NCBI RefSeq assembly: GCF_030551255.1
Contig: NZ_CP130630.1
Location: forward strand, 8,927,001-8,991,000
DNA length: 64,000 nt
Direction: 5' to 3'
Source of the DNA: Streptomyces sp. NL15-2K
Lineage (GTDB): Bacteria > Actinomycetota > Actinomycetes > Streptomycetales > Streptomycetaceae
In this document: positions 41,007 to 50,357 of the stretch, in pieces
How the letters are laid out: the number at the start of each line of letters is the position of its first letter
Position numbering within the stretch: position 1 is the first letter of the stretch
The notes under the pieces: model-generated
Seen by the model: the letters and a program-made list of their open reading frames with translations, nothing else
What the model was told of the DNA's origin: nothing
Database searches by the model: none
Made by a program: the position numbers and the translations under genes

Positions 41007-42295
41007 TCGACGGAACGCCAGCCCGCGCCGCCCGCGTGCCGCAGCAGGGCCGGGGTGCCGAGCCGGGCCCACGGGAACGGCGTGCCGGCGGCCCCTCGGG
41101 CGTCGGTGACATGGACTTGGACCCGCTCGTCGAGGTCCAGGTCCGGCACCGTCTCGGCGATCAACAGGCCACCGGGGAGGAGGAGTTGGGCCATCCGGTC
41201 GAGCAAGGCCCTCGGGTCGCCGCCGATGCCGATGTTGCCGTCGATGAGGAGGGCGGTGCCCCAGCGGCCCTCGCCGGGGAGCGGGTCGAAGACGGAGCGG
41301 CGCAGCGCCTGGCCGCCGAGCCGCACGGTGCACGCCACGGCCGCCTCGCTGACGTCGATGCCCAGGACCCGCCGACCCCGTCCGCCCAGCGCCGCCACCA
41401 GCCGCCCCGGCCCGCAGCCCACATCCAGCACCGCGCCCTCGCAGCGCCGCAGCACCTCCAGGTCGGCCATGTCGGCGTCCGCACACCAGCGCTCCACCTC
41501 CAGCGGCAGCAGCCAGCCGTCGGCCCGGCGCAGGAAGAGGGGCCCCTGGCCGGTGCGCAGGGCGGCGGTATAGGGGTCGGCGGACCAGGGACGGTCGTCG
41601 ACGAGGGCGCCCGACCAACGCCGGCCGGTGCCGGTCGCGGCGCCTGGCCGCGGTGCGTGCGGGTCTGCCAGGGCATCCGGCCGCCGCCTGTTCGCGTCCG
41701 TCGGGTGGTCTGGCCGCTGCTTGTCGGTCGAGGTGCCTGGTCGGTGCCGGTTGGTGTTGGTCGTGGTGCTTGGCCACGGTGTGTTGGGGTCCGTCGGGGC
41801 ATCCGGCCGCCGCCCGTTCGCATCGGGCGAGGTGCCTGGCCGGTGCCCGTCGGGCGGTGTGCTTGGCCGGTGCCGGTTGGTGTCGGTCGTGGTGCCTGGC
41901 CACGGTGCGTTCGCGTCCGTCGGGTGGTCTGGACCCCGCTTGTCGGTCGAGGTGCCCGACCAACGGCGGCCGGTGTCGGTCGCGGCGCCTGGCCGCGGTG
42001 CGTTCGGGTCCTTCGGGTCCGTCGGGGCATCGGGCCGCGGTGCGTTCGGGGCATCGGGCCGACGCCCGTCCGCGTCCGTCGGAGCGCTCGGCCAATGTCC
42101 GTCCGTCTCCGTCGCGTCCCCCGGTCGCCGCTCGTCCGTCTCCGTCGCGTCCCGCGGTCGCCGCTCGTCGGTGTCCGTGGCGGCCCTCGGCCCCCGGCCA
42201 TCCGTCTCCGTCGCGGGTCCCGTTCGGCGGCCGGCCGGGTCGGTGCCCGGTTGCCTCGGGATCCGCGGGGGTGTCGTCGTCCGGATCGTGGTCAT
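40895..42295 (-). CDS. SAM-dependent methyltransferase with long low-complexity N-terminus
   Basis: The 466-residue protein has a class I methyltransferase domain in its C-terminal half. Motif I is VLDVGCGPGRLVAALGG, followed by VLGIDVSEAAVA and LLPGGLLIAETVP. The first 235 residues or so are a Thr/Asp/Arg/Pro-rich run of degenerate repeats (TDTNRHRP, HPTDANRRRPD) unlike any domain. The start overlaps the DUF2064 gene by 4 bp, so the ATG at 42293-42295 is firm and the odd N-terminus is probably real. Gene order places it in an operon with DUF2064 and GT2 genes. Substrate unknown. Confidence 0.82.
   Translation of the reverse strand: MTTIRTTTPPRIPRQPGTDPAGRRTGPATETDGRGPRAATDTDERRPRDATETDERRPGDATETDGHWPSAPTDADGRRPDAPNAPRPDAPTDPKDPNAPRPGAATDTGRRWSGTSTDKRGPDHPTDANAPWPGTTTDTNRHRPSTPPDGHRPGTSPDANGRRPDAPTDPNTPWPSTTTNTNRHRPGTSTDKQRPDHPTDANRRRPDALADPHAPRPGAATGTGRRWSGALVDDRPWSADPYTAALRTGQGPLFLRRADGWLLPLEVERWCADADMADLEVLRRCEGAVLDVGCGPGRLVAALGGRGRRVLGIDVSEAAVACTVRLGGQALRRSVFDPLPGEGRWGTALLIDGNIGIGGDPRALLDRMAQLLLPGGLLIAETVPDLDLDERVQVHVTDARGAAGTPFPWARLGTPALLRHAGGAGWRSVDQWAAGGRCFVALRSRSTNSSAEPPNSAAVSSSQRAR
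41620..42260 (-). repeat. Degenerate repeat tract encoding the methyltransferase tail
   Basis: Direct repeats of related 15- to 40-bp blocks (for example GTGCCTGGCCGGTGCC and TCGTCCGTCTCCGTC) fill this stretch. They encode the Thr/Asp/Arg/Pro-rich part of the N-terminal tail. Limits are approximate. Confidence 0.75.
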
Positions 42296-42918
42296 CGGCC
42301 CTCGGCCGTCGTGAGTCGGGCCAGTTGTGCGGCGAAGCGTCCGCCGGGGGCCGACTTGGCGACCAGGTCGGCGTCGTGTGCCGTGTCCACGTCCCGCAGC
42401 GGGGGCAGGTCCCGTACCCGCAGCCCGTCGAGCCGCGCACGCTGTGCGGCACCCGTCTGCGGCGTCGACATCGGCACGCCCCGCAGCAGCGCGGGGTCCG
42501 GCTCGGCCAGGCCCAGTGCCCAGAAGCCGCCGTCCTCGGCGGGACCGAAGTACGCGTCGCAGTCCGCGAAGTCGACCGTGAGCAGCTCCGGGGTCACCTG
42601 GGGTGTGTCCATGCCGATGAGGAGTGCGGGGCCGTCGCAGTCCGCGAAGGCCGCGGCCAGTCGTTCGTCGAGGCCGCCCGCGCACTGCCGTACGACCTCG
42701 AAACCGGGCGGCAGCCACGGGCCGGGCATGCCCTCCAGGACCAGCACCCGGCGTCGCGCGGGCGTCCGCGCGACCGTGTCCAGGGTGTCCGTCAGGGCCG
42801 CCTCCGCGAGCGCGGCCGCCTCGTGAGGGGTGAAGGGTGGGGTCAGCCGGGTCTTCACCCGGCCGGGGCGGGGTTCCTTGGCGATGACGAGGACCGTGGT
42901 CGACGGTGTCACGTGCAT
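42292..42918 (-). CDS. DUF2064 / TIGR04282-type nucleotidyl-sugar transferase-like protein
   Basis: The 208-residue protein has the GT-A-like core of DUF2064: VLVIAKEPRPGRVKTRLTPP at the N-terminus, ALLIGMDTPQVTPELL and GPAEDGGFWALGL in the middle. Family members accompany GT2 enzymes in glycan or arsenosugar-type pathways. It overlaps the GT2 gene by 10 bp and the methyltransferase gene by 4 bp, so the three form one operon transcribed from about 43.7 kb. The operon may modify a lipid or cell-surface glycan, but no product is known. Confidence 0.9.
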   Translation of the reverse strand: MHVTPSTTVLVIAKEPRPGRVKTRLTPPFTPHEAAALAEAALTDTLDTVARTPARRRVLVLEGMPGPWLPPGFEVVRQCAGGLDERLAAAFADCDGPALLIGMDTPQVTPELLTVDFADCDAYFGPAEDGGFWALGLAEPDPALLRGVPMSTPQTGAAQRARLDGLRVRDLPPLRDVDTAHDADLVAKSAPGGRFAAQLARLTTAEGR

Positions 42919-43658
42919 ACCCCCTTCTCCGCCAGCACGCGGCTCATGTCCCGTACCGCCTGCCAGGTGCCGCGCCAGGTGCCGGTCACCTTGGAGGCGC
43001 CGGCCCGCGGGCGGTACGGGACGTCGTGTTCGGTGATGCGCCAGCCTGCGTCGGCGGCGCGGACGACCATCTGGAGCGGGTAGCCGCTGCGCCGGTCCGT
43101 GAGGCCGAGGTCGAGCAGCGGCTCGCGCCGGGCGGCGCGCAGCGGGCCGAGGTCGTGCAGCCGCAGGCCGGTGCGGCGGCGGAGCAGGCGGGCGAGGGCC
43201 AGGTTGCCCGTCCGGGCGTGCAGCGGCCAGGCACCTCGGGCCTGCGGGCGGCGCCGCCCGAGGACCAGGTCCGCGTCCCCGGCCAGGATCTCGCGCACGA
43301 ACGGCACCAGGTCGGCCGGGTCGAGCGAGGCGTCGCAGTCGCAGAAGCAGACGACGTCGGCCGCGGCGGCGGTCAGCCCCGCGTGGCAGGCGGCGCCGAA
43401 TCCGCGCCGCTCCTCACGGACGACGGTCGCGCCGAGGGAGTGGGCGATACGGGCCGAGCCGTCCGTGGACCCGTTGTCCACGACGATCGCCCGCCAGCCG
43501 GGCGGGATGCGCCCGAGCACCCAGGGCAGCGCCTCGGCCTCGTCGAGACAGGGGAGTACGACGTCCACGGACGTGGGGCACGGAACGGAATCGGAATCGG
43601 GATCAGGTTCGGGTTCGGGTTCGGAATCGGGATCGGAAGAGGGCGTCACGGCTCTCAC
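42909..43658 (-). CDS. Family 2 glycosyltransferase
   Basis: The protein has the GT2 fold. VDVVLPCLDEAEALPWVLG is followed by IVVDNGSTDGSARIA, and the metal-binding DxD-like motif is CDCDASLDP; the C-terminal half contains RRSGYPLQMVVRAADAGWRI. A Ser/Asp/Glu/Pro-rich head (PDSEPEPEPDPDSDS) comes from 6-bp repeats near 43590-43640. GTG codons at 43656-43658 and 43647-43649 are both possible starts; I give the longer. It probably transfers sugar to a lipid or surface acceptor together with the downstream DUF2064 protein. Confidence 0.88.
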   Translation of the reverse strand: MRAVTPSSDPDSEPEPEPDPDSDSVPCPTSVDVVLPCLDEAEALPWVLGRIPPGWRAIVVDNGSTDGSARIAHSLGATVVREERRGFGAACHAGLTAAAADVVCFCDCDASLDPADLVPFVREILAGDADLVLGRRRPQARGAWPLHARTGNLALARLLRRRTGLRLHDLGPLRAARREPLLDLGLTDRRSGYPLQMVVRAADAGWRITEHDVPYRPRAGASKVTGTWRGTWQAVRDMSRVLAEKGVCT

Positions 43659-43761
43659 CTTACGAGCGCGAAACGGGCATAACGGACTCCAGCTCCTTAC
43701 GAAACAAGGACGTCGGAGGCGGAGGGCCGCGCCCGGGCGCGGAGGGTGCGAGGCTGGCGGC

Positions 43762-44478
<717 letters not shown>

Positions 44479-44480
44479 CC

Positions 44481-45593
44481 GTGCGCGACACCCTCCTCAT
44501 CGCCCTCTTCGCCTTCCTCGGTGCCGCCGCGGCCGGCCTGCTCGGTGCGTGGGTGCTGCTGCTGATCCGGCGGCGCTCGGTGGTCACGCACCTCGCCGTG
44601 GTCACCACCGTCGCCGTCACCGCGATGCTCGCGGGCACCCTCGCGGTCGCGCAGGCGATGTTCCTGTCCGCGCACGACCTGAAGGTCGTCACCACCGTCG
44701 TCGCCATGGCCGCCGTGGTCTCCCTGGCCACCGCCCTGCTGCTGGGCCGCTGGGTCGTCGCCCGCAGCCGGGCCCTCACGCTCGCCGCCCGCTCCTTCGG
44801 CGACGGCGGCGGCTTCACCTCGCCCGACGGCCCGGCGACCGCCGAACTGGCCGCGCTGAGCCGCGAGTTGGAGGCCACCAGCGCCAGGCTCGCCGAGTCC
44901 CGGGAACGCGAGCGCGCCCTGGAGACCTCCCGGCGCGAACTCGTCGCCTGGATCTCGCACGACCTGCGCACCCCTCTCGCCGGGCTGCGCGCGATGTCCG
45001 AGGCCCTGGAGGACGGGGTCGCCGCCGACCCTCAGCGCTATCTGCGGCAGATCCGCACGGAGGTCGAGCGCCTCAACGACATGGTGGGCGACCTCTTCGA
45101 GCTCTCCCGCATCCACGCGGGCACGCTGGCGCTGAGCCCGAGCCGGATCTCCCTCTACGACCTCGTCGGCGACGCCCTCGCGGGCGCCGACCCGCTGGCG
45201 CGCGAGCACGGCGTACGGCTGGTGGGGAGCCGGGTCGAGCCCCTGCCCGTCGAGGTGGACGGCAAGGAGATGAGCCGGGTCCTGGGCAACCTGCTCGTCA
45301 ACGCCATCCGCCGCACCCCCGCCGACGGTACGGTCGCCATCGCCGCCGAGCGCTCGCCCGAGGGCATCGTGCTGTCCGTCACGGACGGCTGCGGCGGCAT
45401 CCCCGAGGAGGACCTGCCCCGCGTCTTCGACACCGGCTGGCGCGGCACGCACGCCCGGACGCCGCCGGCCGGCGCGGGCCTGGGCCTCGCCATCGTCCGG
45501 GGCATCGTGGAAGCGCACCAGGGCCGGGCCACCGTACGCAACATCCCGGGCGGCTGCCGCTTCGAGGTGACGCTGCCGACGGCGGAGGTGTGA
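44481..45593 (+). CDS. Sensor histidine kinase, partner of the 43.8-kb regulator
   Basis: The 370-residue protein has three closely spaced N-terminal membrane helices and almost no extracytoplasmic loop, so it may sense a membrane or intracellular cue. The dimerisation helix carries the phosphorylated His in WISHDLRTPLAG (about residue 158). N-box NLLVNAIRR and G-boxes DGCGGIPEED and GAGLGLAIVRG are present. The N-box has Ala-Ile-Arg where many kinases have Ala-x-Lys/His, within normal variation. The GTG start at 44481 lies 2 bp after the regulator stop. Confidence 0.94.
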   Translation: MRDTLLIALFAFLGAAAAGLLGAWVLLLIRRRSVVTHLAVVTTVAVTAMLAGTLAVAQAMFLSAHDLKVVTTVVAMAAVVSLATALLLGRWVVARSRALTLAARSFGDGGGFTSPDGPATAELAALSRELEATSARLAESRERERALETSRRELVAWISHDLRTPLAGLRAMSEALEDGVAADPQRYLRQIRTEVERLNDMVGDLFELSRIHAGTLALSPSRISLYDLVGDALAGADPLAREHGVRLVGSRVEPLPVEVDGKEMSRVLGNLLVNAIRRTPADGTVAIAAERSPEGIVLSVTDGCGGIPEEDLPRVFDTGWRGTHARTPPAGAGLGLAIVRGIVEAHQGRATVRNIPGGCRFEVTLPTAEV

Positions 45594-45649
45594 GTGCCGG
45601 GGGTACGGCACCCAGGGCGCCGTATCCCTCGATCCCCCTCGATCCCCCC

Positions 45650-46651
45650 TCAGTCCGCCCGCAATCCCGCCCGGGCGAACTCCCGCATCCCCTGCTCGAA
45701 CCCCACCTCGGCCTTCCACTCCAACTCGGCCCGCAGCCGCGCCGAGTCCGCCGTGATGTGCCGTACGTCCCCCAGCCGGTACTCCCCGGTGACGACCGGC
45801 TCGGGGCCCCCGTACGCCGCCGCCAGCGCCCGGGCCATCTCGCCGACCGTGTGCGGCTCGCCGCTGCCGGTGTTGTACGCCGTGAGCTCGCCCGGGCGTG
45901 AACTCGCCTCCAGCGCCGCCACGTTGGCCGCGGCCACGTCCCGTACGTGCACGAAGTCCCGCCGCTGGCGGCCGTCCTCGAAGACGCGCGGGGCCTCGCC
46001 GCGGGCCAGCGCCGAGCGGAAGAAGGAGGCGACGCCCGCGTAGGGGGTGTCGCGGGGCATGCCCGGCCCGTACACGTTGTGGTAGCGCAGCGACACCGCC
46101 GACCCGTCCGTGGCCCGGGCCCACGCCGCGGCCAGGTGCTCCTGGGCGAGCTTGGTGGTCGCGTACACGTTGCGCGGATCGACCGGGGCGTCCTCCCCGA
46201 CCAGCCCGGGCGACAGCTCGGACCCGCACTCCGGGCAGACCGGTTCGAAGCGCCCCGCGTCCAGGTCGGCGACGGCACGCGGTCCCGGCCGGAAGGTCCC
46301 GTGCCGGGGGCAGTCGTACCTGCCCTCCCCGTACACCACCATCGACCCGGCCAGCACCAGCCGTCGTACGCCCGCGTCGGCCATGGCGGTCAGCAGCACG
46401 GCCGTACCGAGGTCGTTGTGGGAGACGTACTCGGCGGCGTCGCGGAAGCCGACGCCCAGGCCGACCATCGCGGCCTGGTGGCAGACGGCGTCCACGCCGG
46501 TCAGGGCCTTGCGGACCGAATGGGGGCTGCGTACGTCCGCCGCCGGTTCGGACCGGACGTCGTACACGACGGGCTCGTGCCCGCGGGCCCGGAGCGCCTC
46601 GACGACATGGGACCCGATGAATCCGGCACCGCCGGTGACCAGTACACGCAT
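45650..46651 (-). CDS. NAD-dependent epimerase/dehydratase (extended SDR)
   Basis: The 333-residue protein has the extended SDR pattern: VLVTGGAGFIGSHVVE at the N-terminus (NAD binding) and catalytic Tyr-x-x-x-Lys in YATTKLAQEH near residue 165. It contains two CxxC-like Cys pairs (CPRHG and CPECG) around residues 110-140, which is unusual for the family and suggests a small zinc knuckle. It is likely to act on a nucleotide sugar. It lies between the two two-component systems and may supply sugar for the nearby transferases. Confidence 0.9.
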   Translation of the reverse strand: MRVLVTGGAGFIGSHVVEALRARGHEPVVYDVRSEPAADVRSPHSVRKALTGVDAVCHQAAMVGLGVGFRDAAEYVSHNDLGTAVLLTAMADAGVRRLVLAGSMVVYGEGRYDCPRHGTFRPGPRAVADLDAGRFEPVCPECGSELSPGLVGEDAPVDPRNVYATTKLAQEHLAAAWARATDGSAVSLRYHNVYGPGMPRDTPYAGVASFFRSALARGEAPRVFEDGRQRRDFVHVRDVAAANVAALEASSRPGELTAYNTGSGEPHTVGEMARALAAAYGGPEPVVTGEYRLGDVRHITADSARLRAELEWKAEVGFEQGMREFARAGLRAD

Positions 46652-46704
46652 ACGCTCACGCTAGGGCCGTGAGCAGCCCGGACGACCGGGCCGCGCCCCT
46701 CACG

Positions 46705-48162
46705 TCACGGCTTCGTAAGACTCGTGGAGCTCAGCGGCAGCACCACCGTGAAGACGGTCGCCCCGGGCCGGCTGCTCACCTCGATCGTGCCGCCGTGCGC
46801 CCGGACCAGGGAGTTCGCGACCGCGAGACCCAGGCCGCTGCCGCCGCGGTCGCGGCTGCGGGCCTTGTCGACGCGGTAGAAGCGGTCGAAGACGCGGTCA
46901 CGGTCGGCGGGCGGGATGCCGGGGCCCGTGTCCGCCACGCGCACCAGCGCCCGGCCGGACTCGACGCCGACGGTCAGGGTCACCTCCGTGCCCGCCGGTG
47001 TGTGGACCGCGGCGTTGGTGAGCAGGTTGTCGAGGACCTGGCGGATGCGCTGCGGGTCCAGACGCAGCTTCAGCGCCTCGGCGCCGGTCCGCACCGTCAG
47101 CGGGTGGTGCGGGTGGCCGGCGCGGAAGGCGTCGGCCGCGTGCTCGGCCAGCTCCACCAGATCCGCCTCCACCGGCCGCAGCGGGGCCTCCACCTCGGCC
47201 GCGTCCAGGCGGGCGAGCAGCAGCAGGTCGTCAAGGAGGACGCCCATCCTGGCCGCCTCCGCGCGCAGCCGGGCCAGGTGCTTGTCGCGTTCCTCGGGGG
47301 CGTTGGCGGCGGCGTACTGGAAGAGGTCCGCGTAGCCCCGTACGGACATCAGCGGGGTGCGCAGCTCGTGCGAGGCGTCCGCGACGAAGCGGCGCAGCCG
47401 CTGCTCGGCCTCCGCGCGCACGGCGAGGGAGTCGTCGATGTGCTCCAGCATCGTGTTGAACGCCGTGCGCAGCTCGTCCACCTCCGGGCCGCCGTCCCGG
47501 CCGTCCGCGCGCAGCGGCAGCCGGGCCGCCGACTCCGTGAGGTCGTGCGAGGTGATGCCGTGGGCCGTCGAGGCCATGTCGCTGAGCGGCTTCAAGCCGC
47601 GCCGCAGCATCTTCCGGCCGAAGATCACCAGCGCCAGCAGCGCGAGCCCGAACGTGACGGCCTGGATCGTGATCAGCCGCGTGACGGTGTCGTCGATGCC
47701 GTCCATCGGGGCGGCGCTCACCAGGAGCACCCCCGGTTCGACCTCGCAGGCGCGCAGTCGGTAGGTGCCCTCGCCCTTGAGGTGCTCGGTGCGCAGGAGT
47801 TCCTTGGGCGAGCCGGTCTGGGCCTGGGCCAGGGCATCGAAATCGTCGATGTCCTTCGGCGTGTCGCCGGCGTTCTCGGGCTTGCGCAGCACGGGTGTGC
47901 CGTCCGACACGTCGTACACGGCGTAGTACCAGCGGTAGTACCGCTTTCCCTGAAGCGTGCCGGTGTCCGCGATGCTCTTGGACTGGGCGATCTGGGCGTG
48001 CGTCAACTGGTCGTTGAGCTGGGCCGACAGATAGTCCCGCATGTACGTCGTCAGGGCCGTGCCGACGACGGCGAACACGACCAGCGCCAGGGCGCCCAGG
48101 CCCAGGGCCAGCCGGGTGCCCAGGCGCAGCCTGCCGTAGGCGCGCCTCAGCCTGTGGATCAC
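46705..48162 (-). CDS. Sensor histidine kinase with extracytoplasmic sensor domain
   Basis: The 485-residue protein has two membrane helices (about 18-40 and 172-192) enclosing a sensor domain of 130 residues. A HAMP segment, a dimerisation helix with the active His in DASHELRTPLMS (near 254), N-box NLLTNAAVHTP and G-boxes ADTGPGIPP and GGSGLGLAVAN follow. It overlaps the response regulator gene by 4 bp (GTGA), so it is the second gene of that operon. The system lies next to the divergently transcribed flavin electron-transfer genes at 49-51.8 kb and may regulate them. Confidence 0.95.
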   Translation of the reverse strand: MIHRLRRAYGRLRLGTRLALGLGALALVVFAVVGTALTTYMRDYLSAQLNDQLTHAQIAQSKSIADTGTLQGKRYYRWYYAVYDVSDGTPVLRKPENAGDTPKDIDDFDALAQAQTGSPKELLRTEHLKGEGTYRLRACEVEPGVLLVSAAPMDGIDDTVTRLITIQAVTFGLALLALVIFGRKMLRRGLKPLSDMASTAHGITSHDLTESAARLPLRADGRDGGPEVDELRTAFNTMLEHIDDSLAVRAEAEQRLRRFVADASHELRTPLMSVRGYADLFQYAAANAPEERDKHLARLRAEAARMGVLLDDLLLLARLDAAEVEAPLRPVEADLVELAEHAADAFRAGHPHHPLTVRTGAEALKLRLDPQRIRQVLDNLLTNAAVHTPAGTEVTLTVGVESGRALVRVADTGPGIPPADRDRVFDRFYRVDKARSRDRGGSGLGLAVANSLVRAHGGTIEVSSRPGATVFTVVLPLSSTSLTKP

Positions 48163-48863
48163 TCGGCGGCCTGCCGGATCACGTACCCGAAGCCCCGCAC
48201 GGTGTGGATCAGTGGCGCCCTGCCGTCGTCGGGCTCGTCGAGCTTGCGGCGCAGCCGGCTGACGACCAGCTCCACCACGTTCGAGCGGCCGCCGAAGCCG
48301 TACTCCCACACATGGTCCAGGATCTGCGCCTTGGTCAGCACGGTCGGCGACTTGCGCATCAGATAGCGCAGCACCTCGTACTCGGTCGGCGTCAGCGTGA
48401 CCAGCTTGTCGCCGCGCCGCACCTCGCGGGTGTCCTCGTCCATCGTCAGATCCGCCACTTGGAGCACCGACCGCTGGAACCCGGGCCCGGCGCTGCGCCG
48501 CAGCACGGTCCGCAGCCGGGCCATCAGCTCCTCCACCGCGAACGGCTTGACCAGGTAGTCGTCACCGCCCCGGGTCAGTCCCGCCACCCGGTCGGCGACG
48601 GCGTCCCGGGCCGTGAGGAACACCACGGGCACCATCGTGCCCGAGCGGCGCAGCCGGTCCAGCACGCCGAAACCGTCGAGGTCTGGCAGCATCAGATCGA
48701 GCACCACGATGTCCGGATGGAACTCCGCGGCGCGGCTCAGCGCCTCCTCACCGGAGTTCGCCGTGACCGCGTCCCAGCCCTCATAGCGGGCGACCGTCGC
48801 GACGAGATCGGCGATCGGCGGGTCATCGTCCACGACGAGGAGTCGTACTTTTTCCACCTCCAT
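48159..48863 (-). CDS. OmpR-family response regulator (48.5 kb)
   Basis: The ATG at 48861-48863 gives 234 residues. The receiver domain has LLVVDDDPPIADLV, phosphoacceptor Asp in IVVLDLMLPDLDG (near residue 54), VFLTARD and DDYLVKPFAVEE; the output winged helix ends VVELVVSRLRRKLDEP and HTVRGFGYVIRQ. It pairs with the kinase that overlaps it downstream. It is divergent from the flavocytochrome gene at 49.0 kb with about 143 bp between starts. Confidence 0.95.
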   Translation of the reverse strand: MEVEKVRLLVVDDDPPIADLVATVARYEGWDAVTANSGEEALSRAAEFHPDIVVLDLMLPDLDGFGVLDRLRRSGTMVPVVFLTARDAVADRVAGLTRGGDDYLVKPFAVEELMARLRTVLRRSAGPGFQRSVLQVADLTMDEDTREVRRGDKLVTLTPTEYEVLRYLMRKSPTVLTKAQILDHVWEYGFGGRSNVVELVVSRLRRKLDEPDDGRAPLIHTVRGFGYVIRQAAE

Positions 48864-49006
48864 ATAGTGCTGCACCCGATCCCGATGGCGGAGCGCCGGG
48901 GGCCTCCGTGGCCACATCGATAACCACTTGAAAGTTGCACGACAGTGAATCGACAGCTGTCACCGGAGAAGCTCAGTACCCCGGACCCGATCAAGGAGCC
49001 TGTCCC

Positions 49007-50347
49007 GTGACTGCCGTCCAATCGCCCCCTGCGCCCCCCACGGCGATAAAACGCCCCAGGGTGGTGGCCCGCACGGGCCTGTACGCCGTGCTGGCCGCGA
49101 ACGTGGCCGTGGTGACGTTCTTCTTCACCCAGGCCGGGTTCGCCTCCAACGCCCTTATCGTGCTGGGCCGGCTGGCCGGTCTGTACGGCGCGCTCCTGAT
49201 GGCCTTCCAGCTGGTCCTGGTGGCCCGCCTGCCCTGGCTGGACCGCCGCATCGGCATGGACCGGCTGACCTCCTGGCACCGCCGGACCGGCTTCGGCATC
49301 CTGTTCACGCTGCTGGCGCACGCCGTCTTCATCGTCTTCGGCTACGCCCAGTCGTCGGACCTTGACCCGGTCAACCAGCTCGTGGACCTCGCCGAGACCA
49401 CCGAGGGCGTGCTCCGCGCGGTCGTCGCGCTGGCGATCATCATCGTCGTGGGCGCCGTCTCGGGCCGCTACGCCCGGCGCCGGCTGGCCTACGAGACGTG
49501 GCACTTCATCCACCTGTACACGTACGTCGCCGTGCTGCTGGCCTTCACCCACCAGGTCGCGGTCGGTACGACCTTCACCTCGTCGTCCGCAGCCACGTCG
49601 TACTGGTACGGCGTATGGGGCGTCGCGCTCGGCTCGGTGTTCGTGGGCCGGCTGGTGCTCCCCGTGTGGCGGAACTGGCGACACCAGCTGCGCGTCACGG
49701 CGGTCGTCCCCGAGTCCGACAACGTCGTCTCGATCTACATGTCCGGCCGCGACCTGGACCGGCTGCCCGCGCGGGCCGGCCAGTTCTTCCTGTGGCGCTT
49801 CCTGACCCGGGACCGCTGGTGGCAGGCCAACCCGTTCTCCCTGTCGGCCGCCCCCGACGGCCGCACGCTGCGGCTGACCGCCAAGGCGGCCGGCGCCGGC
49901 AGCGCCGCCCTGCGGCACGTGAAGGTCGGCACACGCGTCTTCGCCGAGGGCCCCTACGGCGCCTTCACCGCGATGCACCGCACCCGGCCGGAGGCCGTGC
50001 TCATCGCCGGCGGCGTCGGCGTCACCCCCATCCGCGCCCTCCTGGAGGAGCTGCAGGGCCACGCCGTCGTCATCTACCGCGTCGCCACCGACCGGGACGC
50101 CGTCCTCTACGACGAGCTGCGGGACCTCGCCCTCGCCAAGGGCGCCGAGCTGCACCTGGTGACCGGGCCGCCCGTGCCCGACAAGCTGGCGCCGGGCGAA
50201 CTTGCGGGGCTCGTGCCGGACATCGCCGACCGGGACGTCTTCCTGTGCGGACCGCCGCCCATGATGAACGCGGTGCTGGGCAGCCTGCGCGAGCTGAACG
50301 TGCCCAAGCCGCAGATCCACTTCGAGCGCTTCAGCCTGGCGGGATGA
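49007..50347 (+). CDS. Ferric-reductase-like transmembrane flavocytochrome
   Basis: The GTG at 49007 has AAGGAG upstream and gives 446 residues. About six membrane helices include paired histidines for heme (SWHRRTGFGILFTLLAHA and ETWHFIHLYTYVAVLLAFTHQ). A cytoplasmic FAD domain (RAGQFFLWRF, WWQANPFSLS) and an NAD(P)H domain (VLIAGGVGVTPIRALLEEL, then FLCGPPPMMNAV) follow. It moves electrons from NAD(P)H across the membrane. The next two genes encode a flavin carrier outside the membrane and its FMN-attaching enzyme, so electrons probably pass to extracytoplasmic flavin and on to an unknown acceptor. Confidence 0.93.
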   Translation: MTAVQSPPAPPTAIKRPRVVARTGLYAVLAANVAVVTFFFTQAGFASNALIVLGRLAGLYGALLMAFQLVLVARLPWLDRRIGMDRLTSWHRRTGFGILFTLLAHAVFIVFGYAQSSDLDPVNQLVDLAETTEGVLRAVVALAIIIVVGAVSGRYARRRLAYETWHFIHLYTYVAVLLAFTHQVAVGTTFTSSSAATSYWYGVWGVALGSVFVGRLVLPVWRNWRHQLRVTAVVPESDNVVSIYMSGRDLDRLPARAGQFFLWRFLTRDRWWQANPFSLSAAPDGRTLRLTAKAAGAGSAALRHVKVGTRVFAEGPYGAFTAMHRTRPEAVLIAGGVGVTPIRALLEELQGHAVVIYRVATDRDAVLYDELRDLALAKGAELHLVTGPPVPDKLAPGELAGLVPDIADRDVFLCGPPPMMNAVLGSLRELNVPKPQIHFERFSLAG

Positions 50348-50357
50348 GGAAGAGACC

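Noticed and set aside
46669..48366. A 565-codon plus-strand frame over the kinase and regulator at 46.7-48.9 kb
   Set aside because: It is antisense to two fully recognisable two-component genes and has no protein-like pattern.
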